Assembly (NCBI GenBank): GCA_001939145.1 | Contig: LSRX01000252.1 | Span: forward strand, 355,173 to 419,172 | Direction of reading: 5' to 3' | DNA: 64,000 bases | DNA from: Symbiodinium microadriaticum | Lineage: Eukaryota > Sar > Dinophyceae > Suessiales > Symbiodiniaceae | Shown here: in pieces, positions 48,599 through 59,639 of the stretch | How the letters are laid out: every line of letters starts with the position of its first letter | Numbering within the stretch: the stretch's first letter is position 1 | The notes under the pieces: generated by a model | Database searches by the model: none | Told to the model about the DNA's origin: nothing | Seen by the model: the letters and a program-made list of their open reading frames with translations, nothing else | Position numbers and translations under genes: made by a program

Positions 48599-50319
48599 TT
48601 AAATTATTATAATATAATTAATGAGCCAAGCCACAGGAGCCCCAGGAGCCACCGGCCCAGGAGCCAGCGGAGCCACCGGGCGTGTCACGAAGAATTCATC
48701 TGCCTGTACAGCGTGGGCACAGGGCTGGTTTGAATCAATATGCAGGAGTCAATCAATCAATCAAACCCCGGAACCAACTCGGCACCAACAAGAAACTGGC
48801 CTCGAAAATGAAATCCTCCGGGATGCGTCTTTTCTTCTTGGGGAGGCTAATGGCAGGCTCATCGAGGTCTTTAAACCAGTCATCCAGGTCCTCAGCAAAC
48901 CACAACCGAAAGAGACTCGTCTATGGAAATAGAGTACTAATAATCACACCTTGGCTTCGGCTTGTGGCATCGATACCCAGGCCTGGTCGGCGAGCTTCTT
49001 TGCAATATCATCCAGAATTATTGGGATGTTGGAGATCAAAAGGTTCCTCCGATGTCTCAGGACCACAACCTCCACAACCTTAGATCTGATCAATGTTGAG
49101 GGTTTCGATTCGATGTTTCGGGGCCACCATTGAAACAAGAGGCTGCGAAGCCAAAGGTGCCGGATATCTCAGACGGTTCCGCTTCCTTGAACCCTTTCTC
49201 CGAGTCTTTGGGAAACTTCATACATTGGAACCTCAGAACAAACAAAGCAGACCAGGCTCCAACCGGCTTGACCGAATTTTGTCCAATGCAAGCAGGTGAC
49301 AGCGGCAACAACCGGTTCGAGAGGCCTTTCAGTGATCTCATCAGCAGCCGGTCGTCTCCCAGCAATAACGTAGGAAACCTCAGGATATTATTGCATCACC
49401 CAAGCCAACGAGTACTGATGCAAGCAATGGTAATTGGACCCAGATACGAAGCAGGTGCACCGAAACACTTCATGTTGAAAGCCACCTTCTCGAAATCAAA
49501 TCGATTGAGTGTCTCCTGCAGGCGGCATTTCATGAAATCAAGCCTTGAAGCTTTCGTGACCAGTCCTTCATAGCTCCGTTCATGAAAACAGGGCCGTACT
49601 TGTAGGGCAAGTGGATAACGAATCGCACACCGATCGCGTAGCACAGTTCCACTGCATCCCGGAGGAACTCCTAAGTTACGACTGAACAAATCACGATAAG
49701 TTGCACCGTGGCCCAATTTAACCAGGGAGGCAAGTCGCTACCACCGTTTTCTCATCGCGCCCGGCTATTTCTGACAAACTGAAGGGCCTGAGAGAAAAGC
49801 AAACATTCTGATTCTTCACAATGCCATGGCATGTCGAGTCGAGTGGCAAAACATAAAACAATCCGCCAGGGTATATACGACTGACCATTTGCAAACCTGG
49901 GATGCACTCTTCCAGCATCACGACGTCAAGAAATCACTAAGAACTCCTGCTGTCAAAACTCAAGCACTTGCAATCGAGAGGCACAATGCCTGTCCGTCAG
50001 GATTCCGGATATTCTCCCCGGCAACAAACGACCGAAGCGATGCCACTGCGACGTTTTCCTGGTGCTAAGCTTTGCTAAGTTCAGGGGGCGGGGTGGGCAA
50101 TCGATAACTTGCAAACATCTCAACAACTCAGGCGTGTACTTGGGTCATTCCTTCTGCAATGAAAGGCGCCGTCGATCCATAAACCAGCACATGAATAAAC
50201 CTGTGTCGTCGCATAATCGGCCCGTCCTCGTTATACTTTGCCCCGAACTCCACCACCCATGGACAAACATCTGCACAGCGTCGCCCCAGCATCTCGCACA
50301 TCACAGCAGAAGGATCCAT
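48599..50319 (-). CDS. Gene E: multi-exon protein of unknown function
   Basis: Not recognised, but traceable nearly end to end. ATG at 50319 in a favourable context (GCCATGG): MDPSAVMCEMLGRRCADVC. Following exons, joined in frame: about 49958-50044 (ENVAVASLRSFVAGEN), about 49750-49891 (LQMVSRIYPGGLFYVLPLDS), 49532-49670 (EFLRDAVELCYAIGVRFVIH, LPYKYGPVFMNGAMKDW), from 49514 (ETLNRFDFEKVAFNMKCFG), unresolved exon(s) in 49140-49400, about 48949-49082 (ILDDIAKKLADQAWVSM), about 48800-48884 (WFKDLDEPAISLPKKKRR, a classical-looking nuclear localisation signal) and 48599-48697 (Pro/Ala-rich, ends NYIIII, stop). The 49.5-49.9 kb part is globular, with conserved-looking Cys and aromatic residues. GC donors appear at least once (exon ending FIFE). 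Confidence 0.6.
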
Positions 50320-50494
50320 GGCTATAATTATACGACTATGAACTACCTGAAGTCACAGCATATTATTATAAATCATGTGCAGGAGTGTGTTGCAAAGTAA
50401 CATGTTATGTGAACAAACAATAAACTGATCAGGTAATTCTTATTTATAGAGCTAGTCATTACTTTCTATGTGGATCCTGGGACCATTCCAACTG

Positions 50495-50600
50495 ACCCAC
50501 TAGACAGAACGGAGCAGCACTGGAGCAAGACATAGCTACATGAAGACAGTTGAGACAGAACGTATGAATGACATGCAACGGTCATCGAGACAGAACGACT
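50495..50600. repeat. Three GAGACAGAACG motifs upstream of gene E
   Basis: TAGACAGAACGG (about 50501), GTTGAGACAGAACG (about 50549) and CGAGACAGAACG (about 50586), about 180-280 bp upstream of the start codon of gene E on the template side. Confidence 0.75.
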
Positions 50601-51888
50601 ACGGACATCCTTGAAAAAAGGCTGCCGCAGCTCGAAACCCACTGACCTTACCAAGGGGCTGTGACGCCTGCTGGATTCGTCCTTTGAGCTCTTCGATCAC
50701 CTGAGCCTGCACCAAGGAAGACGGGGCTCTCTTACCCTAAACCCTAAACCTACACCCCCCAACAAGATTTTCTGCAGGGTCCTGGTTCCCTACTCCAAGA
50801 CCTATACGGGGGTTTCCGAAAAACGGGGACCCTAGTATAGTACCCTAAATAGTAGGATCCTTATTATGACCCCAAATAAGGTACCCCTAATTGTCGGAAA
50901 GTCTCATAAGGAGATCTTCAGTTCAGACATTCCTGCTCCAAAACATGGTAGACCCACCCGGTAGGATTTGCCTGCCTGGTCTGGGTAGGCCCCTATGAAA
51001 CTCTGATCGAACCCGATCCAACGGCTGCATCACGATTCCCTCGGGCCTGTCTGGAGCATGCAGCCCCTGCTGCCTGCACTTCCTTGGCGCGTGCCCGCGC
51101 GGCCGCGAGGACTTTCCTGAACAGAGTCCAGAGGACGTGGTGGAGTATCGACATGACAGCCAAACGTCTTTTGAATACTGAAACCATGAACCCCACGCCA
51201 TACTAAACCATCATCTAAGCCCTAAACCCCCTAAACCACAAACCCCTAAATCCTCCCAAGCCTGATCAGCAAACTTGCTTCAGTCCGCGTGGCTTCTGCT
51301 CTTCGCGAACCTGCTTGAATTCCCGGAATTGCCTGGGCGTTTGCAAGATAAGATTTTGGGTGACTGGTTTAGGGGTTAGTGTTTTGAAGGCACATGTGCC
51401 TTGCGAGGTGCGTCGTAACAGACATCACGGACATGAAATCGGGAGGACGTCGTGTGTGCATTATCATTAGAGAGTCTGTCTGATTCCAACTGAGGCTGCG
51501 CAGGCCAAGCCTGCAGCACTTGTAGTGAAAGCAGTCCGTGCGAAAAAGTCTTGCATGCCACAAACAAACCCCGCATCCCATGATTGCAAGTGCGGTCTGT
51601 TCTCAAACACACCACGCTACCAATTAAGGACAATGTGTGCACATGACATGGACCGCATGGTTTTTTGGCCATGGTCAGTGGCACTACTTACTTTCCCAGG
51701 TTTCAGCATGAAACAGCGATCGAGAAACCGTTCCCACTCTCGCCAACAAACCTGAAGTAAGCAATAAGAACCCTTAACCCTAAACCCTAATAAGAATTTC
51801 GTCTATCGCCAGCTCATTATCGCTCCAGTCTTCAGTAGGACGGTCGGAATGAGTCTCAGCCTCGGGCCGATTCAGTCATGGTGATTTG

Positions 51889-51996
51889 TACGGGTAGCTC
51901 TCTAAATTAGGGTCCCTTTTTGGGTCCCCAATTATAGTACGGCACCCTTATAAAAAGGACCCTAAAAGGGACGCCAAATTTGAGAACTACCCATAT
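51889..51996. mobile_element. Foldback element, single copy
   Basis: Arms TACGGGTAGCTCTCTAAATT + AGGGTCCC and the near complement GGGACGCCAAATTTGAGAAC + TACCCATA, with an internal palindromic TTTTTGGG...AAAAAGG. Confidence 0.65.
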
Positions 51997-53267
51997 AGCT
52001 GCAACAGCAATATATTACTGTGCGGCCCGTACTATGACCATGCGACTATCATGTTGGAGATCGCATTTTCAAGAAGGACTGTCGTGCAAATGGAAGACAG
52101 CCTCGGTCCTGCTGAGTGGCTGCTCAACACGTCTTGCCCAATCGAGCTCCTGTGGCGTGCATCCCACTTTGGCTTCTATTCCGGGCCCTTAAAGGACATG
52201 AGCATAAGGAGTTACGTTAGGCTCTTGGAAAATACAGGGGCCTTAATTCGAACACGGTTTTGGTGCATTTTTGTAGGCTAGTATTCAGAAGAGTATATGA
52301 TTCTTCGGTACATGGACCCTTAGGGCCTTAGGGTTATATTTAGGATCGTATAAGGTAATCCCAAGAAGGAACTACAATGGAGCCTATGGGCAAAGACCTA
52401 AACCCACGAAACCCTGATCTCTAGGAGTTAGGATTAGGGGGACCCTTGGGGATATAGACCCTCTTACTAAGGTCCTTTTTAGGAGAGCCACAGGCAAGGT
52501 TAAGAAGGGTCCCCCTTGGTCCATTGGTCTCCCTCCTACCAAGGGATCCCACAACCATCGTTTCAACAGCCCGCTTCCTGAGGATCAAGCTCAGTCTGCT
52601 CCCGGTAACCACACCGAAAAGAATCGGGTTTTGGGCTCACTTTTAGTTTAATTATTCATAAGACGGAACCCTTAAGTAATGTTGGAACTTATTTAGACTT
52701 CTATAATAATTAAGCCTCAAACAGAAACACGCCCGATGGAAAGGCTCCTCCCGCAAAGCTTGGAAATCAGCCCACTGGGAAATCACCTTCAAACGAAAGC
52801 TGCGGGCTGCGACAAGAACCCCAAGGGACCACAGGAGCCAATAATGCGGGACTCAATCGTTGGGTGCTTCGGTTTCGGATCCCTAAACCCTAAACCCTAA
52901 AACACCCCAAGGGCCCAGAGCCCTAAACCCTAAACCCCCGTAGTTATCTAGGTTACTATTGGGAGAGTATAAGACTATTAAGCACTTCGACCTGTAGGAT
53001 TTAGGGCTGAGGGTGTTGGGCGTAGTGTAGGGTTAAGGGCCCTTCTTGGGAGCACAGGATATAAGAAAAACCCTAAACCCTAAACCACTAAACCCCTAAA
53101 CCCTAAACCCCTACAGCCTAAACCCCTGAACCCCTAAACCCTAAACTAGGGGTCGGAAAGACTACTAGCATTCCTGCTCCCGGGGGTCTTGGAAACCCTA
53201 AGTTGCGACATAGGGAGACTTAAGCCCGAACCCTCGCAGTATTGTAATCCAAGGGCCTCACCGAAGC

Positions 53268-53402
53268 CTTAAAGGAGGCCTTAAAGGAACCCTTAAAGGA
53301 GCCCTTAAAGGAACACTTCAAGGAACCCTTAAAGGAACCCTTAAGGGAGCCCTTAAAGGAGCACTTCAAGGAGCTCTCAAAGGAGCCCTTCAAGGAGGCC
53401 TC
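53268..53402. repeat. 12-bp minisatellite, about 11 copies
   Basis: Consensus CTTAAAGGA(G/A)CC with CTTCAAGGA variants. It reads without stops in several frames (LKGA/LKGT on plus, SFKG/SLKG on minus) because the period is a multiple of three; no surrounding gene. Confidence 0.92.
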
Positions 53403-54118
53403 AACGATCAGAATCGGGTTCGGGGACACATAGTCGGCACTAGGAGGCATACTACAGCCAATTTCCACGAATCTCCCAAAAACAACCTTCTCAAAGCCTG
53501 TCACACCCTGATGAAACCCTGTCTAACTTGGGGTAGTACCTGGACCCTACATAACCCCAAGCTCTAGCTGTAGCCACAAAGACCTATCTTTTTCGGGTTC
53601 CTGACTACAGTTTCTATATGTAGTTCCTTAAAAAAAAAAAAAGGTAAGTCGTTCGGGGCCATCGGTAAACCCACAAGGTTCTCGCATCGGGTTTCTATGC
53701 AGAAACGGCCTTTCAGAGCGTTTAGGGCTTAGCGGGTGAATCATAGTCTGGGTTTTGGCTTTCCAAAACTTAAGGAATGTACGGAATAAGGCTGTTTAGG
53801 GTTTAGGGGTTTAGGGTTTAGAGGTTTAGCGGAGTTTAGGGGTTAGGGCATGATAGGGTTAGGGCTAGATTCCCGAAGCTTCGCCGAGACACCGAGTCGC
53901 GCGCCGTGCGCCAGCGCTGCTCGGCCGACAGAAGCCTCAAAGGAAGGTTTGGGGTTTACGGCTTAGGATTTTGATTGCCTTTGCAGGGGTCTGAGGTACG
54001 GCAGGCAACCGCAACACAACAACTACTGGGAATGACGATGCGCATGAGACGAGTGATCCTGACATTAGTCCCAACCCGGCATGAAGACGGGCAGTAGACC
54101 TAGCAATACTGCAAGACT

Positions 54119-54121
54119 CAG

Positions 54122-54156
<35 letters not shown>

Positions 54157-54188
54157 CACACACCCACACCCACACACGCACACACACA

Positions 54189-54222
<34 letters not shown>

Positions 54223-54252
54223 GCACGCACACACGCAGCACGCACAACAAAC
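54119..54252. repeat. (CA)n microsatellite
   Basis: ACACAC runs with AA, CC and GC interruptions. It yields Cys-Val or Thr-His frames that are not genes. Confidence 0.96.
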
Positions 54253-54438
54253 ACAACTGCTAGCAAGTCTCGCAGTAAGAAGACGTTACACATGGCCATG
54301 GTACCAATCACGATTTCTATGGTAGTCTCTAAGCCCAAACTCTAAAACCATAGCCCTAAACCCTAAACTTAATAGTCACGGTTTCTCTGCTAGTCTCTAA
54401 ACCCACCCCTAATACCCTGAACCCTAAACTTAGTAATG

Positions 54439-54539
54439 TAGTGGCCTCAATAATTAGAATAGGGTTTGGGGGCCCAGTATACTACAATGATAACGAGGAA
54501 CCCCCCAAAATAGTCTTGGTAATTATTGAGGCCCCTACA
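54439..54539. mobile_element. Foldback element family 4, copy 2
   Basis: Arms GTAGTGGCCTCAATAATTAG and ATTATTGAGGCCCCTAC with the core AGAATAGGGTTTGGGGGCCC, matching the element at 24129. Confidence 0.75.
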
Positions 54540-55177
54540 GGAACCACACCTAAATGATGATGATTAGAATAGGGTTGTAAGCACCTTTATCATTTATAGA
54601 ATAATCGATCATAAGACGGAAACTCCCCAAAACCCTAAACCCTGAACTTTGCCCTAAACCCTAAACACTAAACCCCAAAACCCTAAATACCCGAAATACC
54701 CGACATACCCTACATACTCTAACTACCCTAGGATACCCCACACCGTGTTAGGGAAGACATCTCCCCTCCCCCTCAGCCCAGCAGCTGCAGGCAGAAGCGG
54801 CGATAACCGCCAGGAATGGAGATCCTTTGCTGTCACTTCAAGACTTGTGGGCTTGTTTGGGGATTAGGGTCTGGGGGTTTGGGGTTTGGGGATTAGGGTT
54901 GAGGGTTGAGGGCTTTGGGATTAGAGTTTAGGGATTAGGGTTTAGGGGTTAGGGTTGAGGGATTCGGGATTCGGGATCTTGGTTTAGGGATTAGGGTTTA
55001 GGGTTTAGGGGATGCATGACGGTTCCTTTAAGGGATCTATAAGGGTTCTAGGTTTCGGGTTGGGGGTAAATTTGAGTTACCATAATAGGGATCTACAGTA
55101 AATTATAGGGTCTCCGTCTTATTGTAACTTGAAGTAAGTTCCCGAAAAAGAACTCAGTTCAAAGACTGGTGGGTCTG

Positions 55178-55276
55178 CTTGGAGGTTGATGGGTAGCTTT
55201 GTACATGGGGCTATAAGTAGGGTAACTATACCTACAACCCATATCAGGGGACTTATAACTACCCATGCACCTCCAA
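55178..55276. mobile_element. Foldback element family 3, copy 2
   Basis: Arms CTTGGAGGTTGATGGGTAGC and ACCCATGCACCTCCAAG; core GGCTATAAGTAGGGTAACTA and ACAACCCATATCAGGGGACT, closely matching 19962-20071. Confidence 0.78.
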
Positions 55277-56070
55277 GTGTGGCCTAGAATCCTAGAAAAG
55301 ATACCGGCTCCAGGAAGGGTCGTGCAGAGATGTGTGTGTTTTTGAGTCTCTGGGTACAACAGAAACCCCAAGACGGCCCAAGACGCAACCTGCATGGTCC
55401 GAGTTTGGAAGCCACACACAAAGCGCTGAGGGCTCGAGGGTTTGCGCGGCCAACGCACAGCACCGTCATACTTTCTGCAAAATGGAACAAACGCTCACCA
55501 GAACTACCACTCTGCTACTGCTGCCCTGGATGGCGGTGCGTCGGAGAGGGAGTCACGGGAGTCACTATACTGTCTATACTGCTTGCGCACTGCCGCAACA
55601 TTAGACTTCATGGACACCTAACCGCAGTCCTGATTGAGAACAACCCCCGATCAAGGCTTTAGGTTGGAGGTCGATTCGGGACTTACCCAGAGGCTTCATT
55701 GTAGTTCCTTTGTGGGATTACCTTAGAGGATCCTAAATAGGAACCACAAAGAGGAACCAAAATGGAGCCTACTTATAGGTATCTAAGCCGTAGATTCTAG
55801 GCAATTTTGAGCCACAAGCTTCGACGGCCTCCAAACTGTAGGAGATAAGTGGCTGGACTTCAACATCCAGGTCCGTCAAGTTCGGCTCACAGATATTTCG
55901 CAAGCGCTCCTGAGGCTCAGAAAATCACTTACGAAGGAGTATAACTTTAAACCACAGTATTAGGGAACCTACCCATAGGCTGGTTTGTACTTAGGATGCT
56001 ATCAGGTAGTCCCCAAAAGGAGCTACTATATGGAGCCTATATGGGTGTAGCTTCAGGTATATATTCCCTG

Positions 56071-56191
56071 CTAGGTTCCCCAGTAACCCCTTAATAATAA
56101 GGGTACCCTTTCTCCTAATATTCGGCCTTAATAAGGAGACCCCCAAATTCAAATAAAAAAGGCCAAAAGGGTACTACTGGGGAACCTGGCC
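56071..56191. mobile_element. Foldback element, single copy
   Basis: Left arm CTAGGTTCCCCAGTAACCCC, right arm GGGTACTACTGGGGAACCTG, with further inner complementarity (CCTTAATAATAAGGG). Confidence 0.68.
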
Positions 56192-56432
56192 TGTCCTTCA
56201 TTATGCAGTGCTGTACTCCCTGGGTCCCCAGGCATCTTGGGATCCCCTAAACCAAAGCCCTAAACCCCCTAAACCCTAAAGCACAAAACCCGAAACCCCT
56301 ACACCCCTAAAGCATAAAACCCCAAACCCTAAAGCGTAAACATCCTAAAACCCTTAAACCCTAAGCCCTCAAACCAGAGACTGAACGATCCGCCAACGAA
56401 GACTCTACTACCCCTTAGTTCAGGAAGATACC

Positions 56433-56572
56433 TTAAACTATCATGGGAACCCCAATTGAGGAATATACCTCGAACTATAATGGGTACCCTCATTAATGAG
56501 TGGGAACAAACTATAGTGGGAACCCTCATCAATGAATACACTTCAAACTATAATGGGAACCCTTGTGTTCAA
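56433..56572. repeat. ~37-bp tandem repeat, 3-4 diverged copies
   Basis: Units share AACTATAATGGGAACCC followed by TCATTAATGA or TCATCAATGA. Imperfect copies, no coding evidence. Confidence 0.75.
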
Positions 56573-57257
56573 ACGGGCTTAAGGGCTCTATTCCTCAATA
56601 AGGGGGGCTTTCGGAGTCTCTGGTTAGCCTGTCCTGCAATGCATCTGACTGGGCCAAGTAGTCGTCCTGGGAGCTAAGACAGCTCAAGGGTTCGGGAGTT
56701 TGGAGTTTGTTTTGGGGTGGTGTCGGGGCCCTAAACCCTACACATGTTTAGGGCTTTTTCCACATTCATAAGGCCTTAAAAAGTTGCAGGTAGGTTATTT
56801 CGGGTCCAGGTAAACCCGAAATCCGAAACCCGTTGACCTTTACAAAAGCCGCTCTAGAAGCCTAGGGCTGCGATCATGCCTTGCCTCTGGGGTTAAGGTT
56901 TAAGGCTTTTGGTACAGGCGTAGGGTTCCCTAAATCCCGATATCCCTAATCCCCTAAACCTCTTAAACGTTCCCTGTATTTCTCTCCACGACGGTGAGTT
57001 TGACGGATCCTGCAGTGCTGAGGTATCGCGATCTGGCTCTCATCCTAGCCCCTAGAATCTGGGAGCCAGTTCGGCTGCTTGGATACGCAAAGTGGCACGG
57101 GTAGTTACTTCAGGTCGAGGGTTGAAGGTAATTGATGTAAAACTTGGCCGACGTGCATCCTGCATGTCGGGCTGGCTGCCTACTCACCACTCGCGACAGA
57201 GACGTTGTGCCAACATGACTTACAACGTCAACAACCAGGATGTCGACGACCTCTGAC

Positions 57258-57285
57258 GATGATGATGATGATGATGATGATGATG

Positions 57286-57339
<54 letters not shown>
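57258..57339. repeat. (GAT)n microsatellite
   Basis: About 26 GAT triplets with one GAGGAT interruption. Confidence 0.96.
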
Positions 57340-59639
57340 GCTAGGGTTTAGGGATCAGGGTGATGACGACGATAATCGCTAGGAGCCGCTAGGATTTAGG
57401 GCTTAGGGCCTTCCTGAAGTCGCCGTCGGAAGGAAGAGAAGTTCGCGCAAGAGAACTCAGTGTACTGAGGAAGCCTGCCAAGACCTTCCCTGAACACTCC
57501 GAGTATGTCAAAAGACCTTGGATCCCAATGTTGGTACTTTATAAGGTTTAGGGCTTAAAGGGTTTACAGGGTTTATAGGGTTGCTAGGGATTATAGGATT
57601 TATAATTATAGGGTTTTGGTTTATAGGGTTTAAGGTTTTGGGTACCGCTCCCAAGCTGGACTTTGGAGATTCGTGAGACACTTCGCTCATGCGATCCTAA
57701 CTTGAAGCATCCTTGGTGGAGTCTTAGGCCCCTCTGAGCTTGAAGCCATGGGCCCCTAGTGTGAGCCCCTGAACTACCTAAAGGAAGGTTCAAGGGTCCA
57801 CGTTAGGGGCCCAATAGTTCCAGCCTTCGCGCCTTTAGCTTCAGGGTTTTCGGAACTCACGGGCTGTAGGCTGCAGCGTTGTTATCTCTTCTTTGGGATT
57901 AGGATTTAGGGTTTTGGGTTCTAGGGTTTAGGGTTTTGGGTTTTGGGGTTCTTGGGTTTAGAACCCGGGGTTTAGGGCCCGCTGTTCCGTTCCTTCTCGG
58001 CAGTCAGCTTCTCCGCATGCATCACGAGAGCATCGAGGCACCTGAAACACAACCTAGATAGAACACACAGGGTTGAGAGTTTTGTTGTCCCCAAGCCCAT
58101 GCTCATGGAAGATCATCATGCACAACCACGGCTGAATGAGAAAATACACTACCGACACGAAAAAGATCGGTGCCACGACCATGACCGCCTCATTCCCTGA
58201 TCCCTAAGGGAGACACACTGACTTCGTTGCCACCTTGCTTTATGCAGGCACGGGACCTCACAACCCGAAGCGAGAACCCAGAAAAAACAATCTTCAGACA
58301 CTATATCCTGAACCTGGCCCTTCACCCTACGACCCAAAGCTTCAGCCCTGTACCCTGAACCCAGAAAACCACCGAAACCCGACGCCCTGAATCCTTTTAG
58401 AGGCCCCTTCTGGAAAACCCCAAAGCATACTAGAATCTTGTATAAAGCCTTCCGACCTCCCTGAACCCCCAAACCCTAAACCCTAAGCTCTAAACCCTTT
58501 TGTACAAAGCGTTCAGGCCTTTGCATGGATGCAAGCTGACCCGTGAGGACCTGCAGATCACGCTGTTGCTCCTGCAGCTTTAGCTTTAGGGTTGCAGGTT
58601 TTCGGCTTAGGGTTTAGGGCATAGGATATCTTCACAGGGTTCCTTTACGGGTTCTAGAAGGGATCTAGAAGGTTTAGGGGTTGGAAGTGTTGCGGTTTTG
58701 GCATTTAGAATTTTGGGGCATCATTGGGTCTCTGACTTATAAGGTTTCATCTGTGGAATTCGGAATGTAATTTATTCTCTGCTCGTCGCTTGCATGGTCA
58801 TCGGTGAACATGGTACTGTCAGATTATTGGACGTTCTGCAAAACAGGCTCCATGCAGCCATGCCCATGCCTTTCTTATCCCCGGGTTCGTACCTTGTGCA
58901 AACCGCTGCTCCTCCCCTGAAAAGAAACCTGCACTTAAACCCTTAGGCAACCCTCAACAACACCCTTACAGAACCCTTCCTGGTGACCTTATAAAAAAAA
59001 TCCGTATGTATAACCTATACGTACCCGATGTAACCCATAGAGAAAAGCCCCCGAAACTCAACAGTGACCTGTCGCATCTGCCCGAGCTGCGGCGCGCTCG
59101 AGGAAGGCACCCGCCGACCATGAGGCCGACGCCTGGGAGGGGGTTTGAAGTTGTGGAGTTTTGTTCAAGGGCTTCGGGTTTAGGGTTTAGGGTTTAGAAG
59201 GGTTTAGGGCTGATCAGGTTTGGTTTACAAGGAGTCGGATTTAGCACGTTTCGGGTTTAGGGTTTTTAGGGCTAGGGTTGAACAAGGCTGAGGGCACCGT
59301 GTAGCTTCGGCGTTTCTTGACAGGTTCGCATTCTAAGAGTTCCTTCAAGGATTCTATCAGAAGACTTGAGGGGTTTACGGCTTCAGGGCGGATCTAGGGT
59401 TTAAGATTTACCCTAAATCCTAAACCCTAGACCATGTAGGGTTTAGAGTTGACTAGACAGGGGCGCTATCTTATGTGGGGTGAAGCCCTGTGCCTGCTGG
59501 GGGCCGGCAGCTGCTCGGGGAGGACCAGAGCCTCGCAGTCTCGCTGGGGTTTAAGGCCTGGGTATCGGGCTTAGGGTTCAGGCCAAATCAGGGTTTGGAA
59601 TAAGGGTTGGGGTGTAGGCGTTTAGGCTTTAAGGGTTGT

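Noticed and set aside
52051-52281. 76-codon plus-strand frame
   Set aside because: Lies in the repeat-rich region with no splice context or motif; not enough to call a gene.
53937-54338. Cys-Val-rich frame on the minus strand
   Set aside because: Translation of the CA microsatellite.
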